From the NCBI GenBank assembly GCA_037074705.1, contig CM073590.1, positions 185,598,746-185,662,745 of the forward strand: a DNA stretch of 64,000 nt. Reading direction: 5' to 3'. The notes under the pieces are model-generated. The model did no database searches and was not told the origin of the DNA. It worked only from the letters and a program-made list of their open reading frames with translations. Below, piece by piece: positions 27,837 through 42,356 of this stretch. Positions within the stretch are counted from its first letter, which is position 1. Every line of letters starts with the position of its first letter. The position numbers and the translations under genes are program-made. This stretch comes from Zhengitettix transpicula (Eukaryota > Arthropoda > Insecta > Orthoptera > Tetrigidae).

Positions 27837-29531
27837 CATTAGACAAACTAAACATAGAACCATGTGTACTCTTCCGCTCAATTCATCAAACCCTCATACA
27901 ACTCACTGTCCTGCTGTAGGGATGTGATGATCAACAGTGAGTTCTTGGTTACGTGGTACTCGGGAGCCGTAATCAGGATATAACGCGTCCCAGTAATTAC
28001 TAATAAATAATTGATTTAAATTAAAATAAGCCCCACGTTGGAGAACAAAATGTAATAAACACAAATTTAATTAATGTTAAATGTATTTAAACCTTACATT
28101 ATAAACAAATTATAAGTTAATATGAAAGGATTTTAAACGAAAACAAGATGTCAAACTATAACAAAATTAACTTAATAAGAACAAATTTTATCTCAGGTGA
28201 AAATTATTTACAAGTTGGTATTGTTGTGCCACGGCTTAATTTTCAGGGCCTCCAAAAATATAGTTACAAAATCTTACAATGCAAAATTATAGGCAATTAA
28301 GGATTGTCTACAAGAATATGGAGCCTATAATGCTTGCTCGCTAGAGTTGCATTGTTGCCTCAGGCAGCTCTGAGACTTACGGAACTTGAGAATTCAGAGT
28401 TGCTTGGACCAGGAAGGCGAAAGGTGTTTTTAGTGGAGTCCGTATCCAGAGTTCCTGGTACCATGATTCAGCAAGTGTGATTAGGCAGCAGCAGAAACAT
28501 ATTGTATTAAAAGTCCCCGGGTTTTGGAATTACAAGTCGACAGTTTTGATTATTTCTGCTATTGTCATATTCATGAAATTATAAAAATTTAGAGAAAAAA
28601 GCTATCAACAGTGATTGTTCAAACAACGTTATCAACATTTAAGAGCAGAAAGTGATTTGTGTTTGAAAACTAAGACATGTTTAAATTCAGTGAAATATGG
28701 CCTTTTTATGATGTGTTTAAAAAAATCAAGTGAGATCGAGCCCAGATGAACAGCTAAGGGTAAAGGAATTATTATTATAGTGTAAAAAGCGTTACTTGTA
28801 AAGCTTAGGTTGGCTTACAACAGTTTTCACATTTTCAGTTACTAGTCTATTTCATATAATTTCTCGTTTCGTTGTTCTGACATACCTGGTTGCAATAATG
28901 AAATCCTTATTTCGGTCCTTGTTGTCAACATGAGAATCACCAATCCGAGGCTAATTGTTAGGTTTCTGAACTAGACTGTATTTACAGGATGGGGCAGTCA
29001 CAACCATGCCTGGGTATCTCCTTTAGTCTTGTTTTTCAGTCCGACTAGGGAAGGCCTGCCAGTAGTTATAATACAGCCGGCATAGCTTTTGAAGTCACTA
29101 TAACACAACAAACCCCACCGCCACTGAAGGTGTGGGGTGGTCAACAAATAAAGAGGGGAGAGTCAAGTAACCATAAATGATTGCGCGTTGTGCCGCCAGC
29201 TCTAAATCGAAATTTCTCATCCGCGCGCATACGTCAGTGATGACGCGCCCTTTGTTGTATCGACACTGCTGCCACCTTCAGGCACTAATGCCGGCATCTG
29301 CCCCTGTCGTCATGGGATACGATTTTTCTACAGCCGTATTTCATACACTTTAGGCAGTCAGAGTGGCCTGGGACATGTTCACTTGACGTTCTTTAATTTG
29401 TTTTTGGAGGCAATGATATTATTCTGGATGTTGACTTTTGTTTAATGAATATATGTGAAGAAACTTTGGTTATGTCTCGCAGCTCGTTTGTGTGCGGCTG
29501 GGTATATAAAGGTCCCTTGTCCGTTCCAACG

Positions 29532-29651
29532 TTACTCTGGTTTCCCTTCAGTTCGTACAAATCTTTCGCCTTTTACTAAAGATTTCCGTGGAGGGGAACA
29601 CTATATGAGTCTATAAACAATTTTTCGTAGTGCCTAGCTTAATGCCGGGCC
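29532..29651 (+). ncRNA. snRNA:U5: U5 snRNA, copy 17
   Basis: Identical to the reference copy. TATA-like box at 29503-29510. Spacer site 29679 is C. A private G-to-T change at 29278 destroys a PstI-like CTGCAG and puts a stop in the 71-codon antisense open frame that every other unit has. Confidence 0.94.
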
Positions 29652-31346
29652 CATTAGACAAACTAAACATAGAACCATCTGTACTCTTCCGCTCAATTCA
29701 TCAAACCCTCATACAACTCACTGTCCTGCTGTAGGGATGTGATGATCAACAGTGAGTTCTTGGTTACGTGGTACTCGGGAGCCGTAATCAGGATATAACG
29801 CGTCCCAGTAATTACTAATAAATAATTGATTTAAATTAAAATAAGCCCCACGTTGGAGAACAAAATGTAATAAACACAAATTTAATTAATGTTAAATGTA
29901 TTTAAACCTTACATTATAAACAAATTATAAGTTAATATGAAAGGATTTTAAACGAAAACAAGATGTCAAACTATAACAAAATTAACTTAATAAGAACAAA
30001 TTTTATCTCAGGTGAAAATTATTTACAAGTTGGTATTGTTGTGCCACGGCTTAATTTTCAGGGCCTCCAAAAATATAGTTACAAAATCTTACAATGCAAA
30101 ATTATAGGCAATTAAGGATTGTCTACAAGAATATGGAGCCTATAATGCTTGCTCGCTAGAGTTGCATTGTTGCCTCAGGCAGCTCTGAGACTTACGGAAC
30201 TTGAGAATTCAGAGTTGCTTGGACCAGGAAGGCGAAAGGTGTTTTTAGTGGAGTCCGTATCCAGAGTTCCTGGTACCATGATTCAGCAAGTGTGATTAGG
30301 CAGCAGCAGAAACATATTGTATTAAAAGTCCCCGGGTTTTGGAATTACAAGTCGACAGTTTTGATTATTTCTGCTATTGTCATATTCATGAAATTATAAA
30401 AATTTAGAGAAAAAAGCTATCAACAGTGATTGTTCAAACAACGTTATCAACATTTAAGAGCAGAAAGTGATTTGTGTTTGAAAACTAAGACATGTTTAAA
30501 TTCAGTGAAATATGGCCTTTTTATGATGTGTTTAAAAAAATCAAGTGAGATCGAGCCCAGATGAACAGCTAAGGGTAAAGGAATTATTATTATAGTGTAA
30601 AAAGCGTTACTTGTAAAGCTTAGGTTGGCTTACAACAGTTTTCACATTTTCAGTTACTAGTCTATTTCATATAATTTCTCGTTTCGTTGTTCTGACATAC
30701 CTGGTTGCAATAATGAAATCCTTATTTCGGTCCTTGTTGTCAACATGAGAATCACCAATCCGAGGCTAATTGTTAGGTTTCTGAACTAGACTGTATTTAC
30801 AGGATGGGGCAGTCACAACCATGCCTGGGTATCTCCTTTAGTCTTGTTTTTCAGTCCGACTAGGGAAGGCCTGCCAGTAGTTATAATACAGCCGGCATAG
30901 CTTTTGAAGTCACTATAACACAACAAACCCCACCGCCACTGAAGGTGTGGGGTGGTCAACAAATAAAGAGGGGAGAGTCAAGTAACCATAAATGATTGCG
31001 CGTTGTGCCGCCAGCTCTAAATCGAAATTTCTCATCCGCGCGCATACGTCAGTGATGACGCGCCCTTTGTTGTATCGACACTGCTGCCACCTGCAGGCAC
31101 TAATGCCGGCATCTGCCCCTGTCGTCATGGGATACGATTTTTCTACAGCCGTATTTCATACACTTTAGGCAGTCAGAGTGGCCTGGGACATGTTCACTTG
31201 ACGTTCTTTAATTTGTTTTTGGAGGCAATGATATTATTCTGGATGTTGACTTTTGTTTAATGAATATATGTGAAGAAACTTTGGTTATGTCTCGCAGCTC
31301 GTTTGTGTGCGGCTGGGTATATAAAGGTCCCTTGTCCGTTCCAACG

Positions 31347-31466
31347 TTACTCTGGTTTCCCTTCAGTTCGTACAAATCTTTCGCCTTTTACTAAAGATTT
31401 CCGTGGAGGGGAACACTATATGAGTCTATAAACAATTTTTCGTAGTGCCTAGCTTAATGCCGGGCC
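31347..31466 (+). ncRNA. snRNA:U5: U5 snRNA, copy 18
   Basis: Identical to the reference copy. TATA-like box at 31318-31325. Spacer site 31494 is C. Confidence 0.94.
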
Positions 31467-33161
31467 CATTAGACAAACTAAACATAGAACCATCTGTACT
31501 CTTCCGCTCAATTCATCAAACCCTCATACAACTCACTGTCCTGCTGTAGGGATGTGATGATCAACAGTGAGTTCTTGGTTACGTGGTACTCGGGAGCCGT
31601 AATCAGGATATAACGCGTCCCAGTAATTACTAATAAATAATTGATTTAAATTAAAATAAGCCCCACGTTGGAGAACAAAATGTAATAAACACAAATTTAA
31701 TTAATGTTAAATGTATTTAAACCTTACATTATAAACAAATTATAAGTTAATATGAAAGGATTTTAAACGAAAACAAGATGTCAAACTATAACAAAATTAA
31801 CTTAATAAGAACAAATTTTATCTCAGGTGAAAATTATTTACAAGTTGGTATTGTTGTGCCACGGCTTAATTTTCAGGGCCTCCAAAAATATAGTTACAAA
31901 ATCTTACAATGCAAAATTATAGGCAATTAAGGATTGTCTACAAGAATATGGAGCCTATAATGCTTGCTCGCTAGAGTTGCATTGTTGCCTCAGGCAGCTC
32001 TGAGACTTACGGAACTTGAGAATTCAGAGTTGCTTGGACCAGGAAGGCGAAAGGTGTTTTTAGTGGAGTCCGTATCCAGAGTTCCTGGTACCATGATTCA
32101 GCAAGTGTGATTAGGCAGCAGCAGAAACATATTGTATTAAAAGTCCCCGGGTTTTGGAATTACAAGTCGACAGTTTTGATTATTTCTGCTATTGTCATAT
32201 TCATGAAATTATAAAAATTTAGAGAAAAAAGCTATCAACAGTGATTGTTCAAACAACGTTATCAACATTTAAGAGCAGAAAGTGATTTGTGTTTGAAAAC
32301 TAAGACATGTTTAAATTCAGTGAAATATGGCCTTTTTATGATGTGTTTAAAAAAATCAAGTGAGATCGAGCCCAGATGAACAGCTAAGGGTAAAGGAATT
32401 ATTATTATAGTGTAAAAAGCGTTACTTGTAAAGCTTAGGTTGGCTTACAACAGTTTTCACATTTTCAGTTACTAGTCTATTTCATATAATTTCTCGTTTC
32501 GTTGTTCTGACATACCTGGTTGCAATAATGAAATCCTTATTTCGGTCCTTGTTGTCAACATGAGAATCACCAATCCGAGGCTAATTGTTAGGTTTCTGAA
32601 CTAGACTGTATTTACAGGATGGGGCAGTCACAACCATGCCTGGGTATCTCCTTTAGTCTTGTTTTTCAGTCCGACTAGGGAAGGCCTGCCAGTAGTTATA
32701 ATACAGCCGGCATAGCTTTTGAAGTCACTATAACACAACAAACCCCACCGCCACTGAAGGTGTGGGGTGGTCAACAAATAAAGAGGGGAGAGTCAAGTAA
32801 CCATAAATGATTGCGCGTTGTGCCGCCAGCTCTAAATCGAAATTTCTCATCCGCGCGCATACGTCAGTGATGACGCGCCCTTTGTTGTATCGACACTGCT
32901 GCCACCTGCAGGCACTAATGCCGGCATCTGCCCCTGTCGTCATGGGATACGATTTTTCTACAGCCGTATTTCATACACTTTAGGCAGTCAGAGTGGCCTG
33001 GGACATGTTCACTTGACGTTCTTTAATTTGTTTTTGGAGGCAATGATATTATTCTGGATGTTGACTTTTGTTTAATGAATATATGTGAAGAAACTTTGGT
33101 TATGTCTCGCAGCTCGTTTGTGTGCGGCTGGGTATATAAAGGTCCCTTGTCCGTTCCAACG

Positions 33162-33281
33162 TTACTCTGGTTTCCCTTCAGTTCGTACAAATCTTTCGCC
33201 TTTTACTAAAGATTTCCGTGGAGGGGAACACTATATGAGTCTATAAACAATTTTTCGTAGTGCCTAGCTTAATGCCGGGCC
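33162..33281 (+). ncRNA. snRNA:U5: U5 snRNA, copy 19
   Basis: Identical to the reference copy. TATA-like box at 33133-33140. Spacer site 33309 is G. Confidence 0.94.
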
Positions 33282-34976
33282 CATTAGACAAACTAAACAT
33301 AGAACCATGTGTACTCTTCCGCTCAATTCATCAAACCCTCATACAACTCACTGTCCTGCTGTAGGGATGTGATGATCAACAGTGAGTTCTTGGTTACGTG
33401 GTACTCGGGAGCCGTAATCAGGATATAACGCGTCCCAGTAATTACTAATAAATAATTGATTTAAATTAAAATAAGCCCCACGTTGGAGAACAAAATGTAA
33501 TAAACACAAATTTAATTAATGTTAAATGTATTTAAACCTTACATTATAAACAAATTATAAGTTAATATGAAAGGATTTTAAACGAAAACAAGATGTCAAA
33601 CTATAACAAAATTAACTTAATAAGAACAAATTTTATCTCAGGTGAAAATTATTTACAAGTTGGTATTGTTGTGCCACGGCTTAATTTTCAGGGCCTCCAA
33701 AAATATAGTTACAAAATCTTACAATGCAAAATTATAGGCAATTAAGGATTGTCTACAAGAATATGGAGCCTATAATGCTTGCTCGCTAGAGTTGCATTGT
33801 TGCCTCAGGCAGCTCTGAGACTTACGGAACTTGAGAATTCAGAGTTGCTTGGACCAGGAAGGCGAAAGGTGTTTTTAGTGGAGTCCGTATCCAGAGTTCC
33901 TGGTACCATGATTCAGCAAGTGTGATTAGGCAGCAGCAGAAACATATTGTATTAAAAGTCCCCGGGTTTTGGAATTACAAGTCGACAGTTTTGATTATTT
34001 CTGCTATTGTCATATTCATGAAATTATAAAAATTTAGAGAAAAAAGCTATCAACAGTGATTGTTCAAACAACGTTATCAACATTTAAGAGCAGAAAGTGA
34101 TTTGTGTTTGAAAACTAAGACATGTTTAAATTCAGTGAAATATGGCCTTTTTATGATGTGTTTAAAAAAATCAAGTGAGATCGAGCCCAGATGAACAGCT
34201 AAGGGTAAAGGAATTATTATTATAGTGTAAAAAGCGTTACTTGTAAAGCTTAGGTTGGCTTACAACAGTTTTCACATTTTCAGTTACTAGTCTATTTCAT
34301 ATAATTTCTCGTTTCGTTGTTCTGACATACCTGGTTGCAATAATGAAATCCTTATTTCGGTCCTTGTTGTCAACATGAGAATCACCAATCCGAGGCTAAT
34401 TGTTAGGTTTCTGAACTAGACTGTATTTACAGGATGGGGCAGTCACAACCATGCCTGGGTATCTCCTTTAGTCTTGTTTTTCAGTCCGACTAGGGAAGGC
34501 CTGCCAGTAGTTATAATACAGCCGGCATAGCTTTTGAAGTCACTATAACACAACAAACCCCACCGCCACTGAAGGTGTGGGGTGGTCAACAAATAAAGAG
34601 GGGAGAGTCAAGTAACCATAAATGATTGCGCGTTGTGCCGCCAGCTCTAAATCGAAATTTCTCATCCGCGCGCATACGTCAGTGATGACGCGCCCTTTGT
34701 TGTATCGACACTGCTGCCACCTGCAGGCACTAATGCCGGCATCTGCCCCTGTCGTCATGGGATACGATTTTTCTACAGCCGTATTTCATACACTTTAGGC
34801 AGTCAGAGTGGCCTGGGACATGTTCACTTGACGTTCTTTAATTTGTTTTTGGAGGCAATGATATTATTCTGGATGTTGACTTTTGTTTAATGAATATATG
34901 TGAAGAAACTTTGGTTATGTCTCGCAGCTCGTTTGTGTGCGGCTGGGTATATAAAGGTCCCTTGTCCGTTCCAACG

Positions 34977-35096
34977 TTACTCTGGTTTCCCTTCAGTTCG
35001 TACAAATCTTTCGCCTTTTACTAAAGATTTCCGTGGAGGGGAACACTATATGAGTCTATAAACAATTTTTCGTAGTGCCTAGCTTAATGCCGGGCC
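34977..35096 (+). ncRNA. snRNA:U5: U5 snRNA, copy 20
   Basis: Identical to the reference copy. TATA-like box at 34948-34955. Spacer site 35124 is G. Confidence 0.94.
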
Positions 35097-36791
35097 CATT
35101 AGACAAACTAAACATAGAACCATGTGTACTCTTCCGCTCAATTCATCAAACCCTCATACAACTCACTGTCCTGCTGTAGGGATGTGATGATCAACAGTGA
35201 GTTCTTGGTTACGTGGTACTCGGGAGCCGTAATCAGGATATAACGCGTCCCAGTAATTACTAATAAATAATTGATTTAAATTAAAATAAGCCCCACGTTG
35301 GAGAACAAAATGTAATAAACACAAATTTAATTAATGTTAAATGTATTTAAACCTTACATTATAAACAAATTATAAGTTAATATGAAAGGATTTTAAACGA
35401 AAACAAGATGTCAAACTATAACAAAATTAACTTAATAAGAACAAATTTTATCTCAGGTGAAAATTATTTACAAGTTGGTATTGTTGTGCCACGGCTTAAT
35501 TTTCAGGGCCTCCAAAAATATAGTTACAAAATCTTACAATGCAAAATTATAGGCAATTAAGGATTGTCTACAAGAATATGGAGCCTATAATGCTTGCTCG
35601 CTAGAGTTGCATTGTTGCCTCAGGCAGCTCTGAGACTTACGGAACTTGAGAATTCAGAGTTGCTTGGACCAGGAAGGCGAAAGGTGTTTTTAGTGGAGTC
35701 CGTATCCAGAGTTCCTGGTACCATGATTCAGCAAGTGTGATTAGGCAGCAGCAGAAACATATTGTATTAAAAGTCCCCGGGTTTTGGAATTACAAGTCGA
35801 CAGTTTTGATTATTTCTGCTATTGTCATATTCATGAAATTATAAAAATTTAGAGAAAAAAGCTATCAACAGTGATTGTTCAAACAACGTTATCAACATTT
35901 AAGAGCAGAAAGTGATTTGTGTTTGAAAACTAAGACATGTTTAAATTCAGTGAAATATGGCCTTTTTATGATGTGTTTAAAAAAATCAAGTGAGATCGAG
36001 CCCAGATGAACAGCTAAGGGTAAAGGAATTATTATTATAGTGTAAAAAGCGTTACTTGTAAAGCTTAGGTTGGCTTACAACAGTTTTCACATTTTCAGTT
36101 ACTAGTCTATTTCATATAATTTCTCGTTTCGTTGTTCTGACATACCTGGTTGCAATAATGAAATCCTTATTTCGGTCCTTGTTGTCAACATGAGAATCAC
36201 CAATCCGAGGCTAATTGTTAGGTTTCTGAACTAGACTGTATTTACAGGATGGGGCAGTCACAACCATGCCTGGGTATCTCCTTTAGTCTTGTTTTTCAGT
36301 CCGACTAGGGAAGGCCTGCCAGTAGTTATAATACAGCCGGCATAGCTTTTGAAGTCACTATAACACAACAAACCCCACCGCCACTGAAGGTGTGGGGTGG
36401 TCAACAAATAAAGAGGGGAGAGTCAAGTAACCATAAATGATTGCGCGTTGTGCCGCCAGCTCTAAATCGAAATTTCTCATCCGCGCGCATACGTCAGTGA
36501 TGACGCGCCCTTTGTTGTATCGACACTGCTGCCACCTGCAGGCACTAATGCCGGCATCTGCCCCTGTCGTCATGGGATACGATTTTTCTACAGCCGTATT
36601 TCATACACTTTAGGCAGTCAGAGTGGCCTGGGACATGTTCACTTGACGTTCTTTAATTTGTTTTTGGAGGCAATGATATTATTCTGGATGTTGACTTTTG
36701 TTTAATGAATATATGTGAAGAAACTTTGGTTATGTCTCGCAGCTCGTTTGTGTGCGGCTGGGTATATAAAGGTCCCTTGTCCGTTCCAACG

Positions 36792-36911
36792 TTACTCTGG
36801 TTTCCCTTCAGTTCGTACAAATCTTTCGCCTTTTACTAAAGATTTCCGTGGAGGGGAACACTATATGAGTCTATAAACAATTTTTCGTAGTGCCTAGCTT
36901 AATGCCGGGCC
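36792..36911 (+). ncRNA. snRNA:U5: U5 snRNA, copy 21
   Basis: Identical to the reference copy. TATA-like box at 36763-36770. Spacer site 36939 is C. The unit has G-to-T at 37068 and A-to-G at 37154, both shared with unit 24 exactly three units away. Confidence 0.94.
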
Positions 36912-38606
36912 CATTAGACAAACTAAACATAGAACCATCTGTACTCTTCCGCTCAATTCATCAAACCCTCATACAACTCACTGTCCTGCTGTAGGGATGT
37001 GATGATCAACAGTGAGTTCTTGGTTACGTGGTACTCGGGAGCCGTAATCAGGATATAACGCGTCCCATTAATTACTAATAAATAATTGATTTAAATTAAA
37101 ATAAGCCCCACGTTGGAGAACAAAATGTAATAAACACAAATTTAATTAATGTTGAATGTATTTAAACCTTACATTATAAACAAATTATAAGTTAATATGA
37201 AAGGATTTTAAACGAAAACAAGATGTCAAACTATAACAAAATTAACTTAATAAGAACAAATTTTATCTCAGGTGAAAATTATTTACAAGTTGGTATTGTT
37301 GTGCCACGGCTTAATTTTCAGGGCCTCCAAAAATATAGTTACAAAATCTTACAATGCAAAATTATAGGCAATTAAGGATTGTCTACAAGAATATGGAGCC
37401 TATAATGCTTGCTCGCTAGAGTTGCATTGTTGCCTCAGGCAGCTCTGAGACTTACGGAACTTGAGAATTCAGAGTTGCTTGGACCAGGAAGGCGAAAGGT
37501 GTTTTTAGTGGAGTCCGTATCCAGAGTTCCTGGTACCATGATTCAGCAAGTGTGATTAGGCAGCAGCAGAAACATATTGTATTAAAAGTCCCCGGGTTTT
37601 GGAATTACAAGTCGACAGTTTTGATTATTTCTGCTATTGTCATATTCATGAAATTATAAAAATTTAGAGAAAAAAGCTATCAACAGTGATTGTTCAAACA
37701 ACGTTATCAACATTTAAGAGCAGAAAGTGATTTGTGTTTGAAAACTAAGACATGTTTAAATTCAGTGAAATATGGCCTTTTTATGATGTGTTTAAAAAAA
37801 TCAAGTGAGATCGAGCCCAGATGAACAGCTAAGGGTAAAGGAATTATTATTATAGTGTAAAAAGCGTTACTTGTAAAGCTTAGGTTGGCTTACAACAGTT
37901 TTCACATTTTCAGTTACTAGTCTATTTCATATAATTTCTCGTTTCGTTGTTCTGACATACCTGGTTGCAATAATGAAATCCTTATTTCGGTCCTTGTTGT
38001 CAACATGAGAATCACCAATCCGAGGCTAATTGTTAGGTTTCTGAACTAGACTGTATTTACAGGATGGGGCAGTCACAACCATGCCTGGGTATCTCCTTTA
38101 GTCTTGTTTTTCAGTCCGACTAGGGAAGGCCTGCCAGTAGTTATAATACAGCCGGCATAGCTTTTGAAGTCACTATAACACAACAAACCCCACCGCCACT
38201 GAAGGTGTGGGGTGGTCAACAAATAAAGAGGGGAGAGTCAAGTAACCATAAATGATTGCGCGTTGTGCCGCCAGCTCTAAATCGAAATTTCTCATCCGCG
38301 CGCATACGTCAGTGATGACGCGCCCTTTGTTGTATCGACACTGCTGCCACCTGCAGGCACTAATGCCGGCATCTGCCCCTGTCGTCATGGGATACGATTT
38401 TTCTACAGCCGTATTTCATACACTTTAGGCAGTCAGAGTGGCCTGGGACATGTTCACTTGACGTTCTTTAATTTGTTTTTGGAGGCAATGATATTATTCT
38501 GGATGTTGACTTTTGTTTAATGAATATATGTGAAGAAACTTTGGTTATGTCTCGCAGCTCGTTTGTGTGCGGCTGGGTATATAAAGGTCCCTTGTCCGTT
38601 CCAACG

Positions 38607-38726
38607 TTACTCTGGTTTCCCTTCAGTTCGTACAAATCTTTCGCCTTTTACTAAAGATTTCCGTGGAGGGGAACACTATATGAGTCTATAAACAATTTTT
38701 CGTAGTGCCTAGCTTAATGCCGGGCC
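38607..38726 (+). ncRNA. snRNA:U5: U5 snRNA, copy 22
   Basis: Identical to the reference copy. TATA-like box at 38578-38585. Spacer site 38754 is C. Private T-to-A change at 39763. Confidence 0.94.
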
Positions 38727-40421
38727 CATTAGACAAACTAAACATAGAACCATCTGTACTCTTCCGCTCAATTCATCAAACCCTCATACAACTCACTGTC
38801 CTGCTGTAGGGATGTGATGATCAACAGTGAGTTCTTGGTTACGTGGTACTCGGGAGCCGTAATCAGGATATAACGCGTCCCAGTAATTACTAATAAATAA
38901 TTGATTTAAATTAAAATAAGCCCCACGTTGGAGAACAAAATGTAATAAACACAAATTTAATTAATGTTAAATGTATTTAAACCTTACATTATAAACAAAT
39001 TATAAGTTAATATGAAAGGATTTTAAACGAAAACAAGATGTCAAACTATAACAAAATTAACTTAATAAGAACAAATTTTATCTCAGGTGAAAATTATTTA
39101 CAAGTTGGTATTGTTGTGCCACGGCTTAATTTTCAGGGCCTCCAAAAATATAGTTACAAAATCTTACAATGCAAAATTATAGGCAATTAAGGATTGTCTA
39201 CAAGAATATGGAGCCTATAATGCTTGCTCGCTAGAGTTGCATTGTTGCCTCAGGCAGCTCTGAGACTTACGGAACTTGAGAATTCAGAGTTGCTTGGACC
39301 AGGAAGGCGAAAGGTGTTTTTAGTGGAGTCCGTATCCAGAGTTCCTGGTACCATGATTCAGCAAGTGTGATTAGGCAGCAGCAGAAACATATTGTATTAA
39401 AAGTCCCCGGGTTTTGGAATTACAAGTCGACAGTTTTGATTATTTCTGCTATTGTCATATTCATGAAATTATAAAAATTTAGAGAAAAAAGCTATCAACA
39501 GTGATTGTTCAAACAACGTTATCAACATTTAAGAGCAGAAAGTGATTTGTGTTTGAAAACTAAGACATGTTTAAATTCAGTGAAATATGGCCTTTTTATG
39601 ATGTGTTTAAAAAAATCAAGTGAGATCGAGCCCAGATGAACAGCTAAGGGTAAAGGAATTATTATTATAGTGTAAAAAGCGTTACTTGTAAAGCTTAGGT
39701 TGGCTTACAACAGTTTTCACATTTTCAGTTACTAGTCTATTTCATATAATTTCTCGTTTCGTAGTTCTGACATACCTGGTTGCAATAATGAAATCCTTAT
39801 TTCGGTCCTTGTTGTCAACATGAGAATCACCAATCCGAGGCTAATTGTTAGGTTTCTGAACTAGACTGTATTTACAGGATGGGGCAGTCACAACCATGCC
39901 TGGGTATCTCCTTTAGTCTTGTTTTTCAGTCCGACTAGGGAAGGCCTGCCAGTAGTTATAATACAGCCGGCATAGCTTTTGAAGTCACTATAACACAACA
40001 AACCCCACCGCCACTGAAGGTGTGGGGTGGTCAACAAATAAAGAGGGGAGAGTCAAGTAACCATAAATGATTGCGCGTTGTGCCGCCAGCTCTAAATCGA
40101 AATTTCTCATCCGCGCGCATACGTCAGTGATGACGCGCCCTTTGTTGTATCGACACTGCTGCCACCTGCAGGCACTAATGCCGGCATCTGCCCCTGTCGT
40201 CATGGGATACGATTTTTCTACAGCCGTATTTCATACACTTTAGGCAGTCAGAGTGGCCTGGGACATGTTCACTTGACGTTCTTTAATTTGTTTTTGGAGG
40301 CAATGATATTATTCTGGATGTTGACTTTTGTTTAATGAATATATGTGAAGAAACTTTGGTTATGTCTCGCAGCTCGTTTGTGTGCGGCTGGGTATATAAA
40401 GGTCCCTTGTCCGTTCCAACG

Positions 40422-40541
40422 TTACTCTGGTTTCCCTTCAGTTCGTACAAATCTTTCGCCTTTTACTAAAGATTTCCGTGGAGGGGAACACTATATGAGT
40501 CTATAAACAATTTTTCGTAGTGCCTAGCTTAATGCCGGGCC
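40422..40541 (+). ncRNA. snRNA:U5: U5 snRNA, copy 23
   Basis: The RNA is identical to the reference copy, but this is the most diverged unit of the array. Changes lie at 40545 (4 bp past the RNA), 40735, 40803 and 41094-41095. TATA-like box at 40393-40400. Spacer site 40569 is C. Confidence 0.94.
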
Positions 40542-42236
40542 CATCAGACAAACTAAACATAGAACCATCTGTACTCTTCCGCTCAATTCATCAAACCCTC
40601 ATACAACTCACTGTCCTGCTGTAGGGATGTGATGATCAACAGTGAGTTCTTGGTTACGTGGTACTCGGGAGCCGTAATCAGGATATAACGCGTCCCAGTA
40701 ATTACTAATAAATAATTGATTTAAATTAAAATAAACCCCACGTTGGAGAACAAAATGTAATAAACACAAATTTAATTAATGTTAAATGTATTTAAACCTT
40801 ACTTTATAAACAAATTATAAGTTAATATGAAAGGATTTTAAACGAAAACAAGATGTCAAACTATAACAAAATTAACTTAATAAGAACAAATTTTATCTCA
40901 GGTGAAAATTATTTACAAGTTGGTATTGTTGTGCCACGGCTTAATTTTCAGGGCCTCCAAAAATATAGTTACAAAATCTTACAATGCAAAATTATAGGCA
41001 ATTAAGGATTGTCTACAAGAATATGGAGCCTATAATGCTTGCTCGCTAGAGTTGCATTGTTGCCTCAGGCAGCTCTGAGACTTACGGAACTTGCTAATTC
41101 AGAGTTGCTTGGACCAGGAAGGCGAAAGGTGTTTTTAGTGGAGTCCGTATCCAGAGTTCCTGGTACCATGATTCAGCAAGTGTGATTAGGCAGCAGCAGA
41201 AACATATTGTATTAAAAGTCCCCGGGTTTTGGAATTACAAGTCGACAGTTTTGATTATTTCTGCTATTGTCATATTCATGAAATTATAAAAATTTAGAGA
41301 AAAAAGCTATCAACAGTGATTGTTCAAACAACGTTATCAACATTTAAGAGCAGAAAGTGATTTGTGTTTGAAAACTAAGACATGTTTAAATTCAGTGAAA
41401 TATGGCCTTTTTATGATGTGTTTAAAAAAATCAAGTGAGATCGAGCCCAGATGAACAGCTAAGGGTAAAGGAATTATTATTATAGTGTAAAAAGCGTTAC
41501 TTGTAAAGCTTAGGTTGGCTTACAACAGTTTTCACATTTTCAGTTACTAGTCTATTTCATATAATTTCTCGTTTCGTTGTTCTGACATACCTGGTTGCAA
41601 TAATGAAATCCTTATTTCGGTCCTTGTTGTCAACATGAGAATCACCAATCCGAGGCTAATTGTTAGGTTTCTGAACTAGACTGTATTTACAGGATGGGGC
41701 AGTCACAACCATGCCTGGGTATCTCCTTTAGTCTTGTTTTTCAGTCCGACTAGGGAAGGCCTGCCAGTAGTTATAATACAGCCGGCATAGCTTTTGAAGT
41801 CACTATAACACAACAAACCCCACCGCCACTGAAGGTGTGGGGTGGTCAACAAATAAAGAGGGGAGAGTCAAGTAACCATAAATGATTGCGCGTTGTGCCG
41901 CCAGCTCTAAATCGAAATTTCTCATCCGCGCGCATACGTCAGTGATGACGCGCCCTTTGTTGTATCGACACTGCTGCCACCTGCAGGCACTAATGCCGGC
42001 ATCTGCCCCTGTCGTCATGGGATACGATTTTTCTACAGCCGTATTTCATACACTTTAGGCAGTCAGAGTGGCCTGGGACATGTTCACTTGACGTTCTTTA
42101 ATTTGTTTTTGGAGGCAATGATATTATTCTGGATGTTGACTTTTGTTTAATGAATATATGTGAAGAAACTTTGGTTATGTCTCGCAGCTCGTTTGTGTGC
42201 GGCTGGGTATATAAAGGTCCCTTGTCCGTTCCAACG

Positions 42237-42356
42237 TTACTCTGGTTTCCCTTCAGTTCGTACAAATCTTTCGCCTTTTACTAAAGATTTCCGTGGAGGG
42301 GAACACTATATGAGTCTATAAACAATTTTTCGTAGTGCCTAGCTTAATGCCGGGCC
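42237..42356 (+). ncRNA. snRNA:U5: U5 snRNA, copy 24 (last of the continuous array)
   Basis: Identical to the reference copy. TATA-like box at 42208-42215. Spacer site 42384 is C. The unit shares 42513 and 42599 variants with unit 21 and is interrupted at 43385. Confidence 0.94.
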